A model generated the notes under the pieces. It saw only the letters and a list, made by a program, of their open reading frames with translations. It was not told the DNA's origin and did not search any database. DNA of 64,000 nucleotides from Tissierellales bacterium (GTDB taxonomy: Bacteria; Bacillota; Clostridia; Tissierellales; VENL01), in NCBI GenBank assembly GCA_028280805.1, contig JANQLB010000090.1, positions 54,485 to 118,484 of the forward strand, written 5' to 3'. The first letter of the stretch is position 1; each line of letters begins with the position of its first letter. Shown here in pieces: positions 8,683 through 17,299 of this stretch. The translations under genes and the position numbers were made by a program.

Positions 8683-9219
8683 TTGATTTTTGAAGAAAAA
8701 ACAATGAAAAGTGAAAAATTATACGAAGGACGAATTATTAATCTTAGATTAGAAACTGTAGAGCTTCCTGATAAAAAATATACAAAAAGAGAAATTATTG
8801 ACCATCCCGGAAGTGTGGGTATTGTACCTGTTACTACAGATAATAAAATAATTTTAGTTAAGCAGTTTAGAAAACCCATTGAAAAACCTTTGCTTGAAAT
8901 TCCAGCAGGGAAGCTTGAACATGGAGAAGAACCTTTAGGATGTGCAGTTAGAGAATTAAAGGAGGAAACAGGGTTTGATTGTGACAAAATTCAATTTCTT
9001 TTTGAATTTTATACTTCTCCGGGCTTTTGTAACGAAAAGACGTACCTGTTTTTAGCAACTGGTTTATATGAAGGAGTTGCAGAACCTGAAAATGATGAAT
9101 ATATTGAAGTTGTAAAATTTGAAATTGATGAGCTTTTAAATATGATACATAATGGTGAAATAACTGATAGTAAGACTATTATTGGCGTGATTATGGCAGA
9201 TAATTTTTTAAATAAGTAA
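8683..9219 (+). CDS. nudF: ADP-ribose pyrophosphatase (Nudix)
   Basis: 178 residues. The full Nudix box is present (GKLEHGEEPLGCAVRELKEE then TG), giving Mg2+-dependent cleavage of nucleoside diphosphate-linked compounds, and the N-terminal beta extension plus IPAGKLE before the box is typical of ADP-ribose pyrophosphatases (NudF/YqkG). AAGGAGG at 8668-8674 fixes TTG at 8683 as start; the frame upstream is not translated from a plausible site. Its position before spoIIM and xerD copies the Bacillus order. Confidence 0.88.
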   Translation: MIFEEKTMKSEKLYEGRIINLRLETVELPDKKYTKREIIDHPGSVGIVPVTTDNKIILVKQFRKPIEKPLLEIPAGKLEHGEEPLGCAVRELKEETGFDCDKIQFLFEFYTSPGFCNEKTYLFLATGLYEGVAEPENDEYIEVVKFEIDELLNMIHNGEITDSKTIIGVIMADNFLNK

Positions 9220-9244
9220 ATACATATACCTAAAGTAATAATGT

Positions 9245-9290
9245 CCCCTTTATAAGCATAATATCTTATAAGAGCTTGTATGAAAGGGGG
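9245..9290 (+). promoter_or_regulatory. Hairpin sequestering the spoIIM ribosome site
   Basis: CCCCTTT at 9245-9251 pairs with AAAGGGG at 9283-9289, which is the spoIIM Shine-Dalgarno; the stem continues as AT/AT and then AAGC/GCTT (9254-9257 with 9274-9277) after small bulges. The structure would bury the ribosome site of spoIIM. Whether it forms in the native transcript is untested. Confidence 0.45.
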
Positions 9291-9296
9291 ATTAAA

Positions 9297-9935
9297 TTGT
9301 TTTTAAAACTACGGAATTTATTTAATAAACATTTTAAAGAGAATTTTTTATTATATTTCATATGTATAGTTTCTTTGATGATTGGAATATCTGGCGGAGC
9401 TATAACTATTAGAATATTAGATGATGGTCAGAAAAAAGAATTGATTGATTTTCTGGATTCTTTTTTTAGAATATTAAATGAAGGCGATATAAACAGCTTT
9501 ACCTTACTAAAGCAGTCTATACTCAATAATCTTCAAACTGTTGCATTTGTTTGGTTTGCTGGTATTATTGTTATTGGTATGCCTGTTTTATTAGGTATAC
9601 TTATTCTAAGAGGATTTATTATAGGATTTACAGTAGGTTTCTTAATTGAAGCAGTAGGTTTTAAAGGCTTTTTATTTGCGTTGTTCACAATTTTGCCGCA
9701 AAATATATTTGTTATACCGGGCTTGATAATTATTTCAGTCATAGGTATAAGATTTTCTCTTGTAATAATTAAGAATAGATTTAAAAACCAAGTCAGAAGA
9801 CAAACTTTTATTAATCTATTAACGCAATATACAATTTCTATTACTATGGTTTCAATTCTAATCTTAATAGGAAGCTTTATCGAAGCTTATATATCCCCAA
9901 TATTTATGAGGCTTATATCAGGATATATATATTAG
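9297..9935 (+). CDS. spoIIM: Stage II sporulation protein M
   Basis: 212 residues from a TTG at 9297 after AAAGGGGG. SpoIIM is a polytopic membrane component of the SpoIIDMP complex that remodels septal peptidoglycan during forespore engulfment. The predicted five to six transmembrane helices, the long loop after helix 1 and the segment GFTVGFLIEAVGFKGFLFALFT followed by PQN match the family. It follows nudF and precedes the yqzK-like gene and xerD as in Bacillus, supporting orthology. Its ribosome site lies in a hairpin. A weak sigma-E-like match (CATATACC around 9224-9231) is not strong enough to call. Confidence 0.87.
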   Translation: MFLKLRNLFNKHFKENFLLYFICIVSLMIGISGGAITIRILDDGQKKELIDFLDSFFRILNEGDINSFTLLKQSILNNLQTVAFVWFAGIIVIGMPVLLGILILRGFIIGFTVGFLIEAVGFKGFLFALFTILPQNIFVIPGLIIISVIGIRFSLVIIKNRFKNQVRRQTFINLLTQYTISITMVSILILIGSFIEAYISPIFMRLISGYIY

Positions 9936-9944
9936 GTTGGTGAT

Positions 9945-10181
9945 TTGAAATTGAACAAGACTTCTGAAATGGTTTTATTAACTTTAAGAATTTTTATTGT
10001 TCTTTTAATTATCGGTATTATAATGCCCTACATTATGAATTTAGTTTTAGAAATGTTACCGTTAACTGATACATATGATCCTCCAAAAAGAAACTCAACC
10101 TATGTAATATCTAGAAATTTTAGAAAAAAAGCTTTTTTATTCTATTTTAGAAAAATGACAAAGCTGTATTTTTCTTTATAA
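9945..10181 (+). CDS. YqzK-like small membrane protein (DUF4227-type position)
   Basis: 78 residues with one N-terminal transmembrane helix (TLRIFIVLLIIGIIMPYIMNLV) and a basic tail (RNFRKKAFLFYFRKMTKLYF). Size, topology and location between spoIIM and xerD correspond to yqzK of Bacillus (DUF4227), whose function is unknown. Start is TTG at 9945 with a weak ribosome site nine bases after the spoIIM stop, suggesting translational coupling. Confidence 0.6.
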   Translation: MKLNKTSEMVLLTLRIFIVLLIIGIIMPYIMNLVLEMLPLTDTYDPPKRNSTYVISRNFRKKAFLFYFRKMTKLYFSL

Positions 10182-10193
10182 TATAAAGCTTTT

Positions 10194-10233
10194 AAAGAAA
10201 ATTATTTTGTCTTTAAAGGATTTTCTTTTTTTT
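10194..10233 (+). terminator. Rho-independent terminator
   Basis: AAAGAAAAT (10194-10202) pairs with ATTTTCTTT (10220-10228) with a second small stem in the loop, followed by a long T run. It separates spoIIM-yqzK from xerD. Confidence 0.65.
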
Positions 10234-10276
10234 TATTGAACTTATATAGTTATAAGAAAATTAAAGGAGAAGTGCC

Positions 10277-11164
10277 ATGAGCGTACTAATACAAAAGTTT
10301 ATAGATTACTTAAAAGATGAAAAAGAGTTAGCATCAAACACATTAGAAGCGTATAACAGGGATTTGCGTCAATTCAATGATTATATTAATAAAAATAATA
10401 TTGAAAATATTATTAATGTGAATAAAACTTTTATCATCACTTACTTAATGTTTCAACAAAAAAAAGGAAAAGCAGCTTCAACTATTTCAAGAAGTTTGGC
10501 ATCAATCAGGTCTTTTTTTCAATACTTACTTAATGAAGGTATTATCAAAGAAGATCCAACTGTTAATATGAATTCTCCTAAACAAGAAAAAAAACTTCCT
10601 GATATACTTACTCCTGATGAAGTAGAAATATTACTTAATCAACCAGATACAGAAAATGCAAAGGGTGTTAGAGACAGAGCAATGCTGGAACTTTTATATG
10701 CAGCCGGTGTTAGAGTATCTGAATTAATTTCTTTAAATATAGATGATATTAATTTAGAAATGGGTTATATTAGCTGCTCAAAGGATACTATAAACGAAAG
10801 AGTAATACCTATAGGTAAAATGGCAGTAAACATTTTATCTGTTTTTATTCATGAATACCGCCATTGCTTTATTAAAGATGATAAAGAAATTTCTTTGTTT
10901 ATAAATCATCATGGAAGAAGGTTAACTAGACAAGGATTTTGGAAAATTATTAAGTTTTATACGAAGAAAGCAAATATTAATAAAAAAATAACACCTCATA
11001 CCCTAAGACATTCTTTTGCAGCCCATCTCGTTCAAAATGGAGCAGATTTAAAATCTGTCCAAGAAATGCTGGGTCACTCTGACATATCAACAACTCAAGT
11101 TTATACTCAAATAACTAAAAATAAAATTAAGGATGTCTATAAAAAAACTCATCCAAGAGCATAA
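10277..11164 (+). CDS. xerD: Tyrosine recombinase XerD
   Basis: 295 residues, the standard XerC/D length. N-terminal core-binding domain (1-85, KELASNTLEAYNRDLRQF) and catalytic domain with the conserved residues visible: Arg146 (GVRVSEL), His241 and Arg244 (TPHTLRHSF), a His in GHSDISTTQ and the nucleophile Tyr276. It resolves chromosome dimers at dif with XerC. The neighbourhood (spoIIM, yqzK before; punA, pdp after) marks it as the resident XerD rather than a phage integrase. It has its own ribosome site and a terminator after it. Confidence 0.93.
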   Translation: MSVLIQKFIDYLKDEKELASNTLEAYNRDLRQFNDYINKNNIENIINVNKTFIITYLMFQQKKGKAASTISRSLASIRSFFQYLLNEGIIKEDPTVNMNSPKQEKKLPDILTPDEVEILLNQPDTENAKGVRDRAMLELLYAAGVRVSELISLNIDDINLEMGYISCSKDTINERVIPIGKMAVNILSVFIHEYRHCFIKDDKEISLFINHHGRRLTRQGFWKIIKFYTKKANINKKITPHTLRHSFAAHLVQNGADLKSVQEMLGHSDISTTQVYTQITKNKIKDVYKKTHPRA

Positions 11165-11170
11165 AATAAG

Positions 11171-11203
11171 ACTCACCTATTATGATGGTGGGTTAATTTT
11201 TTT
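11171..11203 (+). terminator. Rho-independent terminator
   Basis: ACTCACC (11171-11177) pairs with GGTGGGT (11187-11193), one G-U pair, then AATTTTTTT. It ends the xerD transcript. Confidence 0.8.
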
Positions 11204-11268
11204 GTTTTAAAACTATTATTTGGTATAATAATATCAGGGTTATTAAGTAAGTACGAAAGGAGATAATG

Positions 11269-12087
11269 ATGAATTTATTACAAAAAATCAAAGAAACGAG
11301 TAATTTTATTACAGAAAGAATTTCAGTAAAGCCTAATACTGGTATCATATTAGGATCAGGCTTAGGGTCCTTGGGGGAAGAGATAGAAGGCTCAGTAAGG
11401 ATAAAATACAGTGACATTCCTAATTTCCCTACTTCTACAGTAAAAGGACATAAGGGTCAACTTGTAATAGGTAAATTAAAAGGCAAAAACGTTATTGCAA
11501 TGCAGGGTAGGTTTCATTACTATGAAGGATATTCATTAGAAGAAACAACATTTCCTGTTAGAGTTTTTAAAGAACTTGGTGTAGAAAATCTAATAGTTAC
11601 TAATGCAGCAGGAGGAGTAAATGAAGATTTTGAGACTGGAAATTTAATGCTTATAACTGACCACATAAACTTTGCCTTTGACAATCCACTTATAGGACAA
11701 AATTTTGATGAATTAGGACCAAGATTTCCTGATATGTCTAGTGCATATAACGATGAACTAATTTCTAAAGCACTTATTGCTTCACAAAATCTTAAGATAA
11801 AACTACAAAAGGGAACTTATATGTTTATGTCAGGACCTTCATATGAAACTCCATCTGAAATTAAGATGGCTAGATTTTTAGGTGCTGATGCAGTTGGTAT
11901 GTCTACAGTTCCAGAGGTAATTGCAGCAAAACATGGAGCAATGAACGTTTTAGGAATTTCTTGTATAACTAATATGGGTGCTGGAATATTAAATCAGCCT
12001 TTAAATCATGAGGAGGTTATTCAAACCTCTCAAATGGTAAAAGAAAAATTTATTGCCTTAGTTAAGGAGATAACAAATATATTATAG
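11269..12087 (+). CDS. punA: Purine nucleoside phosphorylase
   Basis: 272 residues of the trimeric PNP family, which splits inosine and guanosine with phosphate. Visible: GSGLGSLG phosphate loop, GRFHYYEGY with the catalytic His, SGPSYETPSE with the base-binding Glu (codon 11845), MSTVPEV and CITNMGAG with the base-binding Asn (codon 11971). Two ATGs overlap at 11266 and 11269; AAAGGAG spacing favours the second. It heads a salvage operon punA-punA2-pdp, the Bacillus position between xerD and dacF (drm is absent). Confidence 0.92.
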   Translation: MNLLQKIKETSNFITERISVKPNTGIILGSGLGSLGEEIEGSVRIKYSDIPNFPTSTVKGHKGQLVIGKLKGKNVIAMQGRFHYYEGYSLEETTFPVRVFKELGVENLIVTNAAGGVNEDFETGNLMLITDHINFAFDNPLIGQNFDELGPRFPDMSSAYNDELISKALIASQNLKIKLQKGTYMFMSGPSYETPSEIKMARFLGADAVGMSTVPEVIAAKHGAMNVLGISCITNMGAGILNQPLNHEEVIQTSQMVKEKFIALVKEITNIL

Positions 12088-12099
12088 GAGGTATGAAAT

Positions 12100-12927
12100 A
12101 TGAGTAATTTATTATATAAAATAAGTGAAACTTCAAAATACATAAGTAAACTAACGGATTTTAAACCTGAAATAGGATTAATATTGGGTTCGGGATTAGG
12201 AAACCTTGCTGACGAGATAGAAGATTCAATTATTATTGAGTATAAAGATATTCCCAATTTTCCTGTTTCTACAGTAAAAGGACATAAAGGTAAATTAGTT
12301 TTAGGAATTTTAGAAGGTAAGAAAGTGGTAGCTATGCAAGGAAGATTTCATTACTACGAAGGATATAGTATGGAGGAAATTACTTTTCCTGTAAGAGTTA
12401 TGAAATCATTAGGAGTAGAAATGATATTTGTAACAAATGCTTGTGGAGGTATGGATAAGAAGCTTTATCCAGGTGCATTAATGATTATAGAAGATCATAT
12501 TAATTTTACAGGTAATAACCCATTAATAGGACAAAACTTTGATGAACTGGGACCAAGATTTCCTGATATGTCTACTGCATATGACAAAGAACTAATTGAG
12601 ATTGCTCATAGAGTAGGAAAAAAACTTGATATTAAGACAGAGCAGGGGGTTTATGCAGGAATAAGCGGACCTTATTTCTTTTCTAAAGCAGAGTTGAGGA
12701 TGCTTAGGAAGATTGGAGGAGACGTAATAGGTATGTCTACAGTTCCCGAGGTTATAGTTGCCAGACATATGGGAATTAAAGTTTTAGGAATATCCTGTGT
12801 TACTGATATGGCAGTAGCTGACGAGATAGTATCCGTAAGTCATGAAGAAGTTATAGAAGTTGCTAATAAAACAAGACCTAAATTTATTAAGCTTGTTAGA
12901 GGAATATTATCTGAGGTTAAGCCATAA
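12100..12927 (+). CDS. Purine nucleoside phosphorylase paralogue, altered base site
   Basis: 275 residues, close in sequence and length to the preceding PNP (same GSGLG loop, GRFHYYEGY, MSTVPEV), so a tandem duplication. Two residues that contact the purine differ: where the first copy has Glu in SGPSYETP this one has Phe (SGPYFFSK, codon 12679), and where it has Asn in TNMG this one has Asp (TDMA, codon 12805). In mammalian PNP, Asn to Asp at the latter position shifts preference toward 6-aminopurines, so an adenosine-type or other substrate is plausible. AGGAGG precedes the ATG; its stop overlaps the pdp start. Confidence 0.85.
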   Translation: MSNLLYKISETSKYISKLTDFKPEIGLILGSGLGNLADEIEDSIIIEYKDIPNFPVSTVKGHKGKLVLGILEGKKVVAMQGRFHYYEGYSMEEITFPVRVMKSLGVEMIFVTNACGGMDKKLYPGALMIIEDHINFTGNNPLIGQNFDELGPRFPDMSTAYDKELIEIAHRVGKKLDIKTEQGVYAGISGPYFFSKAELRMLRKIGGDVIGMSTVPEVIVARHMGIKVLGISCVTDMAVADEIVSVSHEEVIEVANKTRPKFIKLVRGILSEVKP

Positions 12928-14252
12928 TGAGAATGTATGACATTATTAAGAAAAAAAGAGATGGACTTGAACTCTCTCATGAAGAGATTGAATTTTTTAT
13001 AAATGGATATGTAGATAATTCAATTCCAGATTACCAAGTATCTGCACTCCTAATGGCAATATTTATTAATAAAATGACTAAAGATGAAACTGTAAGCTTA
13101 ACTAAGGCAATGTTAAACTCAGGCGAAATTATAGACCTTTCATCTATTGATGGTATAAAAGTTGATAAGCATAGTACCGGAGGGGTAGGTGATAAGACAT
13201 CTTTATTATTAGCTCCAATGGTGGCTGCATGTGGTCTGCCTGTTGCCAAAATGTCAGGAAGGGGACTAGGTCATACTGGGGGAACCGTTGATAAGCTTGA
13301 GTCAATAAAAGGACTTAGAATAGCTTTAGAAAAAGATGAATTTATTAATATCGTAAATACCCATAAGATTTCTATATGCAGCCAAACAGCAAATGTCGCT
13401 CCGGCGGATAAAAAATTATATGCTTTAAGAGATGTTACTGCAACAGTAGATAATATATCACTTATAGCTAGCAGTATAATGAGTAAAAAACTTGCTGCTG
13501 GTTCTAATGCAATTGTTCTGGATGTAAAAGTTGGTAGTGGTGCTTTTATGAAAAATCTGGAAAATGCCTTTGAGCTGGCTAAAGAAATGGTTGATATAGG
13601 CAACAGTATGGGACGCAATACTGTAGCTATACTTTCTGATATGGACGAGCCTCTAGGATATGCTGTTGGGAATTCTCTAGAAGTAAAAGAGGTAATAGAA
13701 TCTTTACAAGGTAATGCACCTGAGGATTTAATGGAACTATGCTTAACTTTAGGGTCAAGATTATTAATTTTAGGCAATATAGTAAAATCCATAGATGAAG
13801 GTCGTCAAATGCTTAAAGAAACAATTACAAGTAAAAAAGCTTATAGAAAATTTATTGACTTTATTAAAGCTCAGGGAGGAGATTCTAACTATATTGAGGA
13901 TTTATCTCTACTACCTCAGTCTAAATATGTTATCGAGCTTAAAAGCAATTGTGATGGCTTTATAAACAAAATAAATGCTGAAGAAGTAGGTTTAGCCGCA
14001 CTTTGTGTAGGTGCAGGCAGGGAAACTAAAGAAAGTAAAATAGACCTCTCAGCAGGAATCATACTAAATAAAAAGCTAAATAATGCTGTAAAATGCGGAG
14101 AAATATTAGCATTTATTCACGGTAATGATATAGCTAAAATTGAAAAAGCCAAGAAAATACTTGAAAACTCATATAGTATTGGAGAAAGAAATAAAAACGA
14201 TAAAAAATTGATTTATGGAATAGTAGAAATTAACGGTATTAAGAGACTTTAA
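12927..14252 (+). CDS. pdp: Pyrimidine-nucleoside phosphorylase
   Basis: 441 residues, normal for Pdp/thymidine phosphorylase. The family signature region KHSTGGVGDKTSLLLAP and SGRGLGHTGGTVDKLES are intact, followed by the C-terminal domain (EVGLAALCVGAGRETKES). It cleaves uridine, thymidine and deoxyuridine with phosphate for ribose and base salvage. Its ATG overlaps the stop of the upstream PNP by one base, so the two are translationally coupled. The stop codon lies in the terminator stem. Confidence 0.93.
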   Translation: MRMYDIIKKKRDGLELSHEEIEFFINGYVDNSIPDYQVSALLMAIFINKMTKDETVSLTKAMLNSGEIIDLSSIDGIKVDKHSTGGVGDKTSLLLAPMVAACGLPVAKMSGRGLGHTGGTVDKLESIKGLRIALEKDEFINIVNTHKISICSQTANVAPADKKLYALRDVTATVDNISLIASSIMSKKLAAGSNAIVLDVKVGSGAFMKNLENAFELAKEMVDIGNSMGRNTVAILSDMDEPLGYAVGNSLEVKEVIESLQGNAPEDLMELCLTLGSRLLILGNIVKSIDEGRQMLKETITSKKAYRKFIDFIKAQGGDSNYIEDLSLLPQSKYVIELKSNCDGFINKINAEEVGLAALCVGAGRETKESKIDLSAGIILNKKLNNAVKCGEILAFIHGNDIAKIEKAKKILENSYSIGERNKNDKKLIYGIVEINGIKRL

Positions 14253-14270
14253 ATAAAAGTCTCTTAATTT
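14241..14270 (+). terminator. Rho-independent terminator of the pun-pdp operon
   Basis: AAGAGACTTT (14241-14250) pairs perfectly with AAAGTCTCTT (14256-14265). The T tail is weak (AATTTGTTATTTT). The stem overlaps the pdp stop codon. Confidence 0.6.
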
Positions 14271-14293
14271 GTTATTTTCTAAAGATTCTTTTT

Positions 14294-14323
14294 GCATAAG
14301 TTAAATATTCTAAGGATAACCTA
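14294..14323 (+). promoter_or_regulatory. Sigma-F-type promoter for dacF
   Basis: GCATA (14294-14298), exactly 15 bp, then GGATAACCTA (14314-14323). The sigma-F consensus in Bacillus is GYATA, about 15 bp, GGnnAnAnTn; the match is full at -35 and misses one defined base at -10. It lies 30 bp before dacF, a forespore gene in Bacillus, which strengthens the call. Confidence 0.6.
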
Positions 14324-14353
14324 ATCATAAAGATTTTAGATAAAGGAGGATTT

Positions 14354-15526
14354 ATGGTGAAAAACAGTAAGATAAAAGTTATCCTTTTAAGTGTAATTTT
14401 ACTCTTTACCTTTATAATTACACCAACACAAATTACTTATGCAGAAGAACCTTTTGATGTTGAAGGTAAATCAGCAATATTAATTGATGCTGGTACTGGT
14501 AAAATTCTATATGAGAAAAATATCCATGAAAAGCTGTATCCAGCTAGTATTACAAAAATAATGTTATTATTATTAGCTATGGAAGCTTTAGAAAATAATA
14601 AAATATCACTTAAAGATGATGTTTTAATCACCTCAAATGCAGCTGGTATGGGTGGAAGTCAGCTCTATATGGAAGAAGGAGAAGTGCAAAAAGTAGAAGA
14701 TTTAATTAAAGCAGTATCAGTAAGATCAGGTAATGATACCGCCGTAGCACTAGCAGAGCATATAGCAGGAAGTGAAGAATTATTCGTAGACATGATGAAT
14801 CAAAGAGCAAACGAACTTGGAATGACAAATACTAACTTTGTAAATACTCATGGCTTACATGATGATAATCATTATACTTCTGCTTATGACATAAGTATAA
14901 TGTCAAGGGAACTGCTAAAATATCCCAAAGTGCATGAATGGCTAAAAATCTGGATGGCTACGTTAAAGGTAGGAAAAGAAAAAGATTCAGTACAGCAAAT
15001 GGTAAATACAAATAAATTGATTAAACATTATAAGGGTGCAAACGGAATAAAGACCGGATACACAAGTAAATCTATGTACTGTCTTGCAGCATCAGCTACA
15101 AGAGGGAATTTAACATTGATTAGTGTAATCCTAGGTTCTCCGTCTGTCAATCAAAGAAATCAGGATTCAATGAAGATATTAAACCATGGATTTGCAAATT
15201 ATGATTCTATTCCTATAGTTAAAAAAGGAGAAGTAATAAGAAATGTTCCAATATCAAAGGGGAATATTGAAAACGTTAATATTGTTGCTGATAATAACTT
15301 AAGTATCCTGGTTAAAAAGGGAGAATCAAAAGATGTAGATAGAGAGATACTTTTACCTGAAAATATTGATGCCCCAATAGAAACAAATACGAAGGTAGGA
15401 GAAATTATATGCAGAATTAATGGTGAAGAAAAGGGAAGAGTAGACCTTATTTGTAAAGATGAAGTTCAAAAAATATCTCTGTATAAAATGATTAATAGAG
15501 TTTTTAGTCAATTGTTAGGTAAATAG
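14354..15526 (+). CDS. dacF: D-alanyl-D-alanine carboxypeptidase DacF
   Basis: 390 residues: Sec signal peptide (hydrophobic to about residue 29, cut near YAEE), penicillin-binding fold with SITK (Ser65/Lys68), SGN (SGNDTAV) and KTG (GIKTGYT), then a PBP5-type C-terminal beta domain and an amphipathic anchor at the end. It trims pentapeptide side chains of peptidoglycan, probably in the forespore. The ribosome site AAAGGAGG is only 4 nt before the ATG, so the GTG at 14357 may be used. A sigma-F-like promoter precedes it. Unlike Bacillus, no spoIIA operon follows. Confidence 0.9.
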   Translation: MVKNSKIKVILLSVILLFTFIITPTQITYAEEPFDVEGKSAILIDAGTGKILYEKNIHEKLYPASITKIMLLLLAMEALENNKISLKDDVLITSNAAGMGGSQLYMEEGEVQKVEDLIKAVSVRSGNDTAVALAEHIAGSEELFVDMMNQRANELGMTNTNFVNTHGLHDDNHYTSAYDISIMSRELLKYPKVHEWLKIWMATLKVGKEKDSVQQMVNTNKLIKHYKGANGIKTGYTSKSMYCLAASATRGNLTLISVILGSPSVNQRNQDSMKILNHGFANYDSIPIVKKGEVIRNVPISKGNIENVNIVADNNLSILVKKGESKDVDREILLPENIDAPIETNTKVGEIICRINGEEKGRVDLICKDEVQKISLYKMINRVFSQLLGK

Positions 15527-15536
15527 ATAGAACATA

Positions 15537-15562
15537 AAAATCGAGCTTGCTCGATTTTTTTT
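15537..15562 (+). terminator. Rho-independent terminator
   Basis: AAAATCGAG and CTCGATTTT around a CTTG tetraloop followed by eight T. Ends dacF transcription. Confidence 0.88.
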
Positions 15563-15802
15563 ATATGAAAAAAATTTAATATTTTACAAAAATTAAGTAA
15601 ATCGTACAATTAAAAACTGTAATAAAAATGTAATATTCAAAAGACATTTTGTGACAAATTACTACAGAATGATTTGTTATAATAAATTTCGGTTGATTAT
15701 ATATAAAACATTTGCTATTGTTTTCCCTAAAACAGGCAAATGAATATCCTTTTTTTAGGGGAAAAGGATTCAGCTAAAATAAATTTAGAGAGGGGCTTTA
15801 AC

Positions 15803-17173
15803 ATGAAAAAAATATCATTTTTTTTGGTCCTAATATTAACGTTAAGTTTTGTAGGATCAAATAATATCATTGCAATTGGTGATGGAGCATCAAAAGATGT
15901 TATAGAAGGAGTAACTTATCTTAATTTAGACGAATTTGAGCTTAAAGGTAATATGAGTAAATCACAATTAATTATTGACAATTTAGTTATAAACAATGCT
16001 TTATTAAGCTTAAAAGGTTCAGTAAAATATGATAACAATAATTCAGTTAAAATAAATATTAAAGGAGATATGAAAAAAAGTAAATTAATGCAATCTAGTG
16101 TGACGGGATTTTTTGAAGAAAAAATGAATAATTTTGAAGTTATTCATTTAAGTATTTCAGAAATAGCAGATAAAAATGAATCTGCTACATTACTTAATAA
16201 TATTGCAAAAGATGATACCTCACAAGGAAAATATCTTAAGTTATATCTCTTTAACAGAGAAACAAGAGAATTTAATGTATTTGAAGGTAATATTAACAAT
16301 TTAAAAGGAAATAAGAATACTATTGAGCAGATACTCAATAACTATAATCAATATGATGAAACAGAGGCTTTTGGTACTGACTATTGGCAACACCTTATTT
16401 TCAAGCCTATAGATGGAGGTGGCTATATAGAAGAAGTAGATCAAATAGAAGAGAGTAATAGTCAGATTTCAATTTTATCAGGGGACACTGATTATATTTC
16501 TCGCAGTACTAGGAGATTCACATACTCTGAAACATATTCAATAGGAGTTGATGGAGAATTAACTTATTGGATAAAAGGCTACGCTAAATGTATAGCTGAT
16601 GATGGTCACGGTGGAGGAGTTGTTTGGATAGATGATAAATATACTACTTCAAATTATCCTTTTTACGAAAGTAATGATTCTCCTTTTGGTGTAGGTCATT
16701 ATGACGAACCTATAGAAATAGTAGTAATTTCTAACGGATATGACAGATTTACTATGCAACAGTTAAGTGCTGTAAATGCAACAAAAAAATCATTTGCTAG
16801 TGCAAATGTATCCTTTGGAATAGGTGTTTCATTCCTTGGAATGGGTCCTTCATTGTCTTTTAGTTATGATGATACAAAAGTACAAAATTTAGGAACCAAA
16901 TTGTCGCTAGTTAGTTATGAAAATCCAGAAGAAGACATATGGCCAACAAAAACAGGAGGTGAATTTATTAACCATCTTATAGGAGTTGAAGGTGCTCAAG
17001 TAAATATAGAAAGTAATGTTAGAACAGAAACTCCAGATGGAATATCAAAAACTATAGATGCACGTTTTAAATTCCCTATAAGTGCAAAATATGATGGTTC
17101 TTTATCTTGGGGATTAGCATCAATGCCTAATGAACGTAATTTTGATTTTACCACTTGGGATTATAGACCATAA
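15803..17173 (+). CDS. Secreted beta-rich protein of unknown function
   Basis: 456 residues from the ATG at 15803, chosen because a signal peptide (KKISFFLVLILTLSFVG) begins there after GAGAGGGG; the longer frame upstream lacks a ribosome site. The N-terminal 200 residues are helical/mixed, the C-terminal 230 are beta-type with Tyr, Gly and aromatic patterns (DGHGGGVVWIDDKY, FGIGVSFLGMGPSLSFSYDD). No catalytic motif is evident and I do not recognise a family. It is separated from dacF by a terminator and a 276-bp AT-rich spacer and is followed by a hairpin, so it is a monocistronic exported protein. Confidence 0.72.
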   Translation: MKKISFFLVLILTLSFVGSNNIIAIGDGASKDVIEGVTYLNLDEFELKGNMSKSQLIIDNLVINNALLSLKGSVKYDNNNSVKINIKGDMKKSKLMQSSVTGFFEEKMNNFEVIHLSISEIADKNESATLLNNIAKDDTSQGKYLKLYLFNRETREFNVFEGNINNLKGNKNTIEQILNNYNQYDETEAFGTDYWQHLIFKPIDGGGYIEEVDQIEESNSQISILSGDTDYISRSTRRFTYSETYSIGVDGELTYWIKGYAKCIADDGHGGGVVWIDDKYTTSNYPFYESNDSPFGVGHYDEPIEIVVISNGYDRFTMQQLSAVNATKKSFASANVSFGIGVSFLGMGPSLSFSYDDTKVQNLGTKLSLVSYENPEEDIWPTKTGGEFINHLIGVEGAQVNIESNVRTETPDGISKTIDARFKFPISAKYDGSLSWGLASMPNERNFDFTTWDYRP

Positions 17174-17193
17174 TTTAAATTATATAAAGATAG

Positions 17194-17225
17194 TGGAGCG
17201 TAATGTATATTTTCATTGCGTTCCA
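17194..17225 (+). terminator. Hairpin, probable terminator
   Basis: TGGAGCGTAATG pairs with CATTGCGTTCCA (two G-U pairs), 12 bp, loop of 8. The T tail is poor (TTTAATATTTC), so termination may be leaky. Confidence 0.5.
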
Positions 17226-17299
17226 TTTAATATTTCTATATCCATAATAAATCATATGAAAAAATTTATTGATTTATTAAATTTTAAAGGAGAGTCAAT

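Noticed and set aside
9220..9240. Sigma-E promoter before spoIIM
   Set aside because: Only the -10-like CATATACC is suggestive; the -35 match is poor, so it was not listed.
13271..13792. 173-residue minus-strand frame within pdp
   Set aside because: Antisense to conserved pdp sequence; no ribosome site.
15600..15740. Promoter for the secreted protein around TTGTGACA and TATAAT at 15640-15690
   Set aside because: The spacing between the possible boxes is 21-23 bp, too long for a sigma-A promoter.
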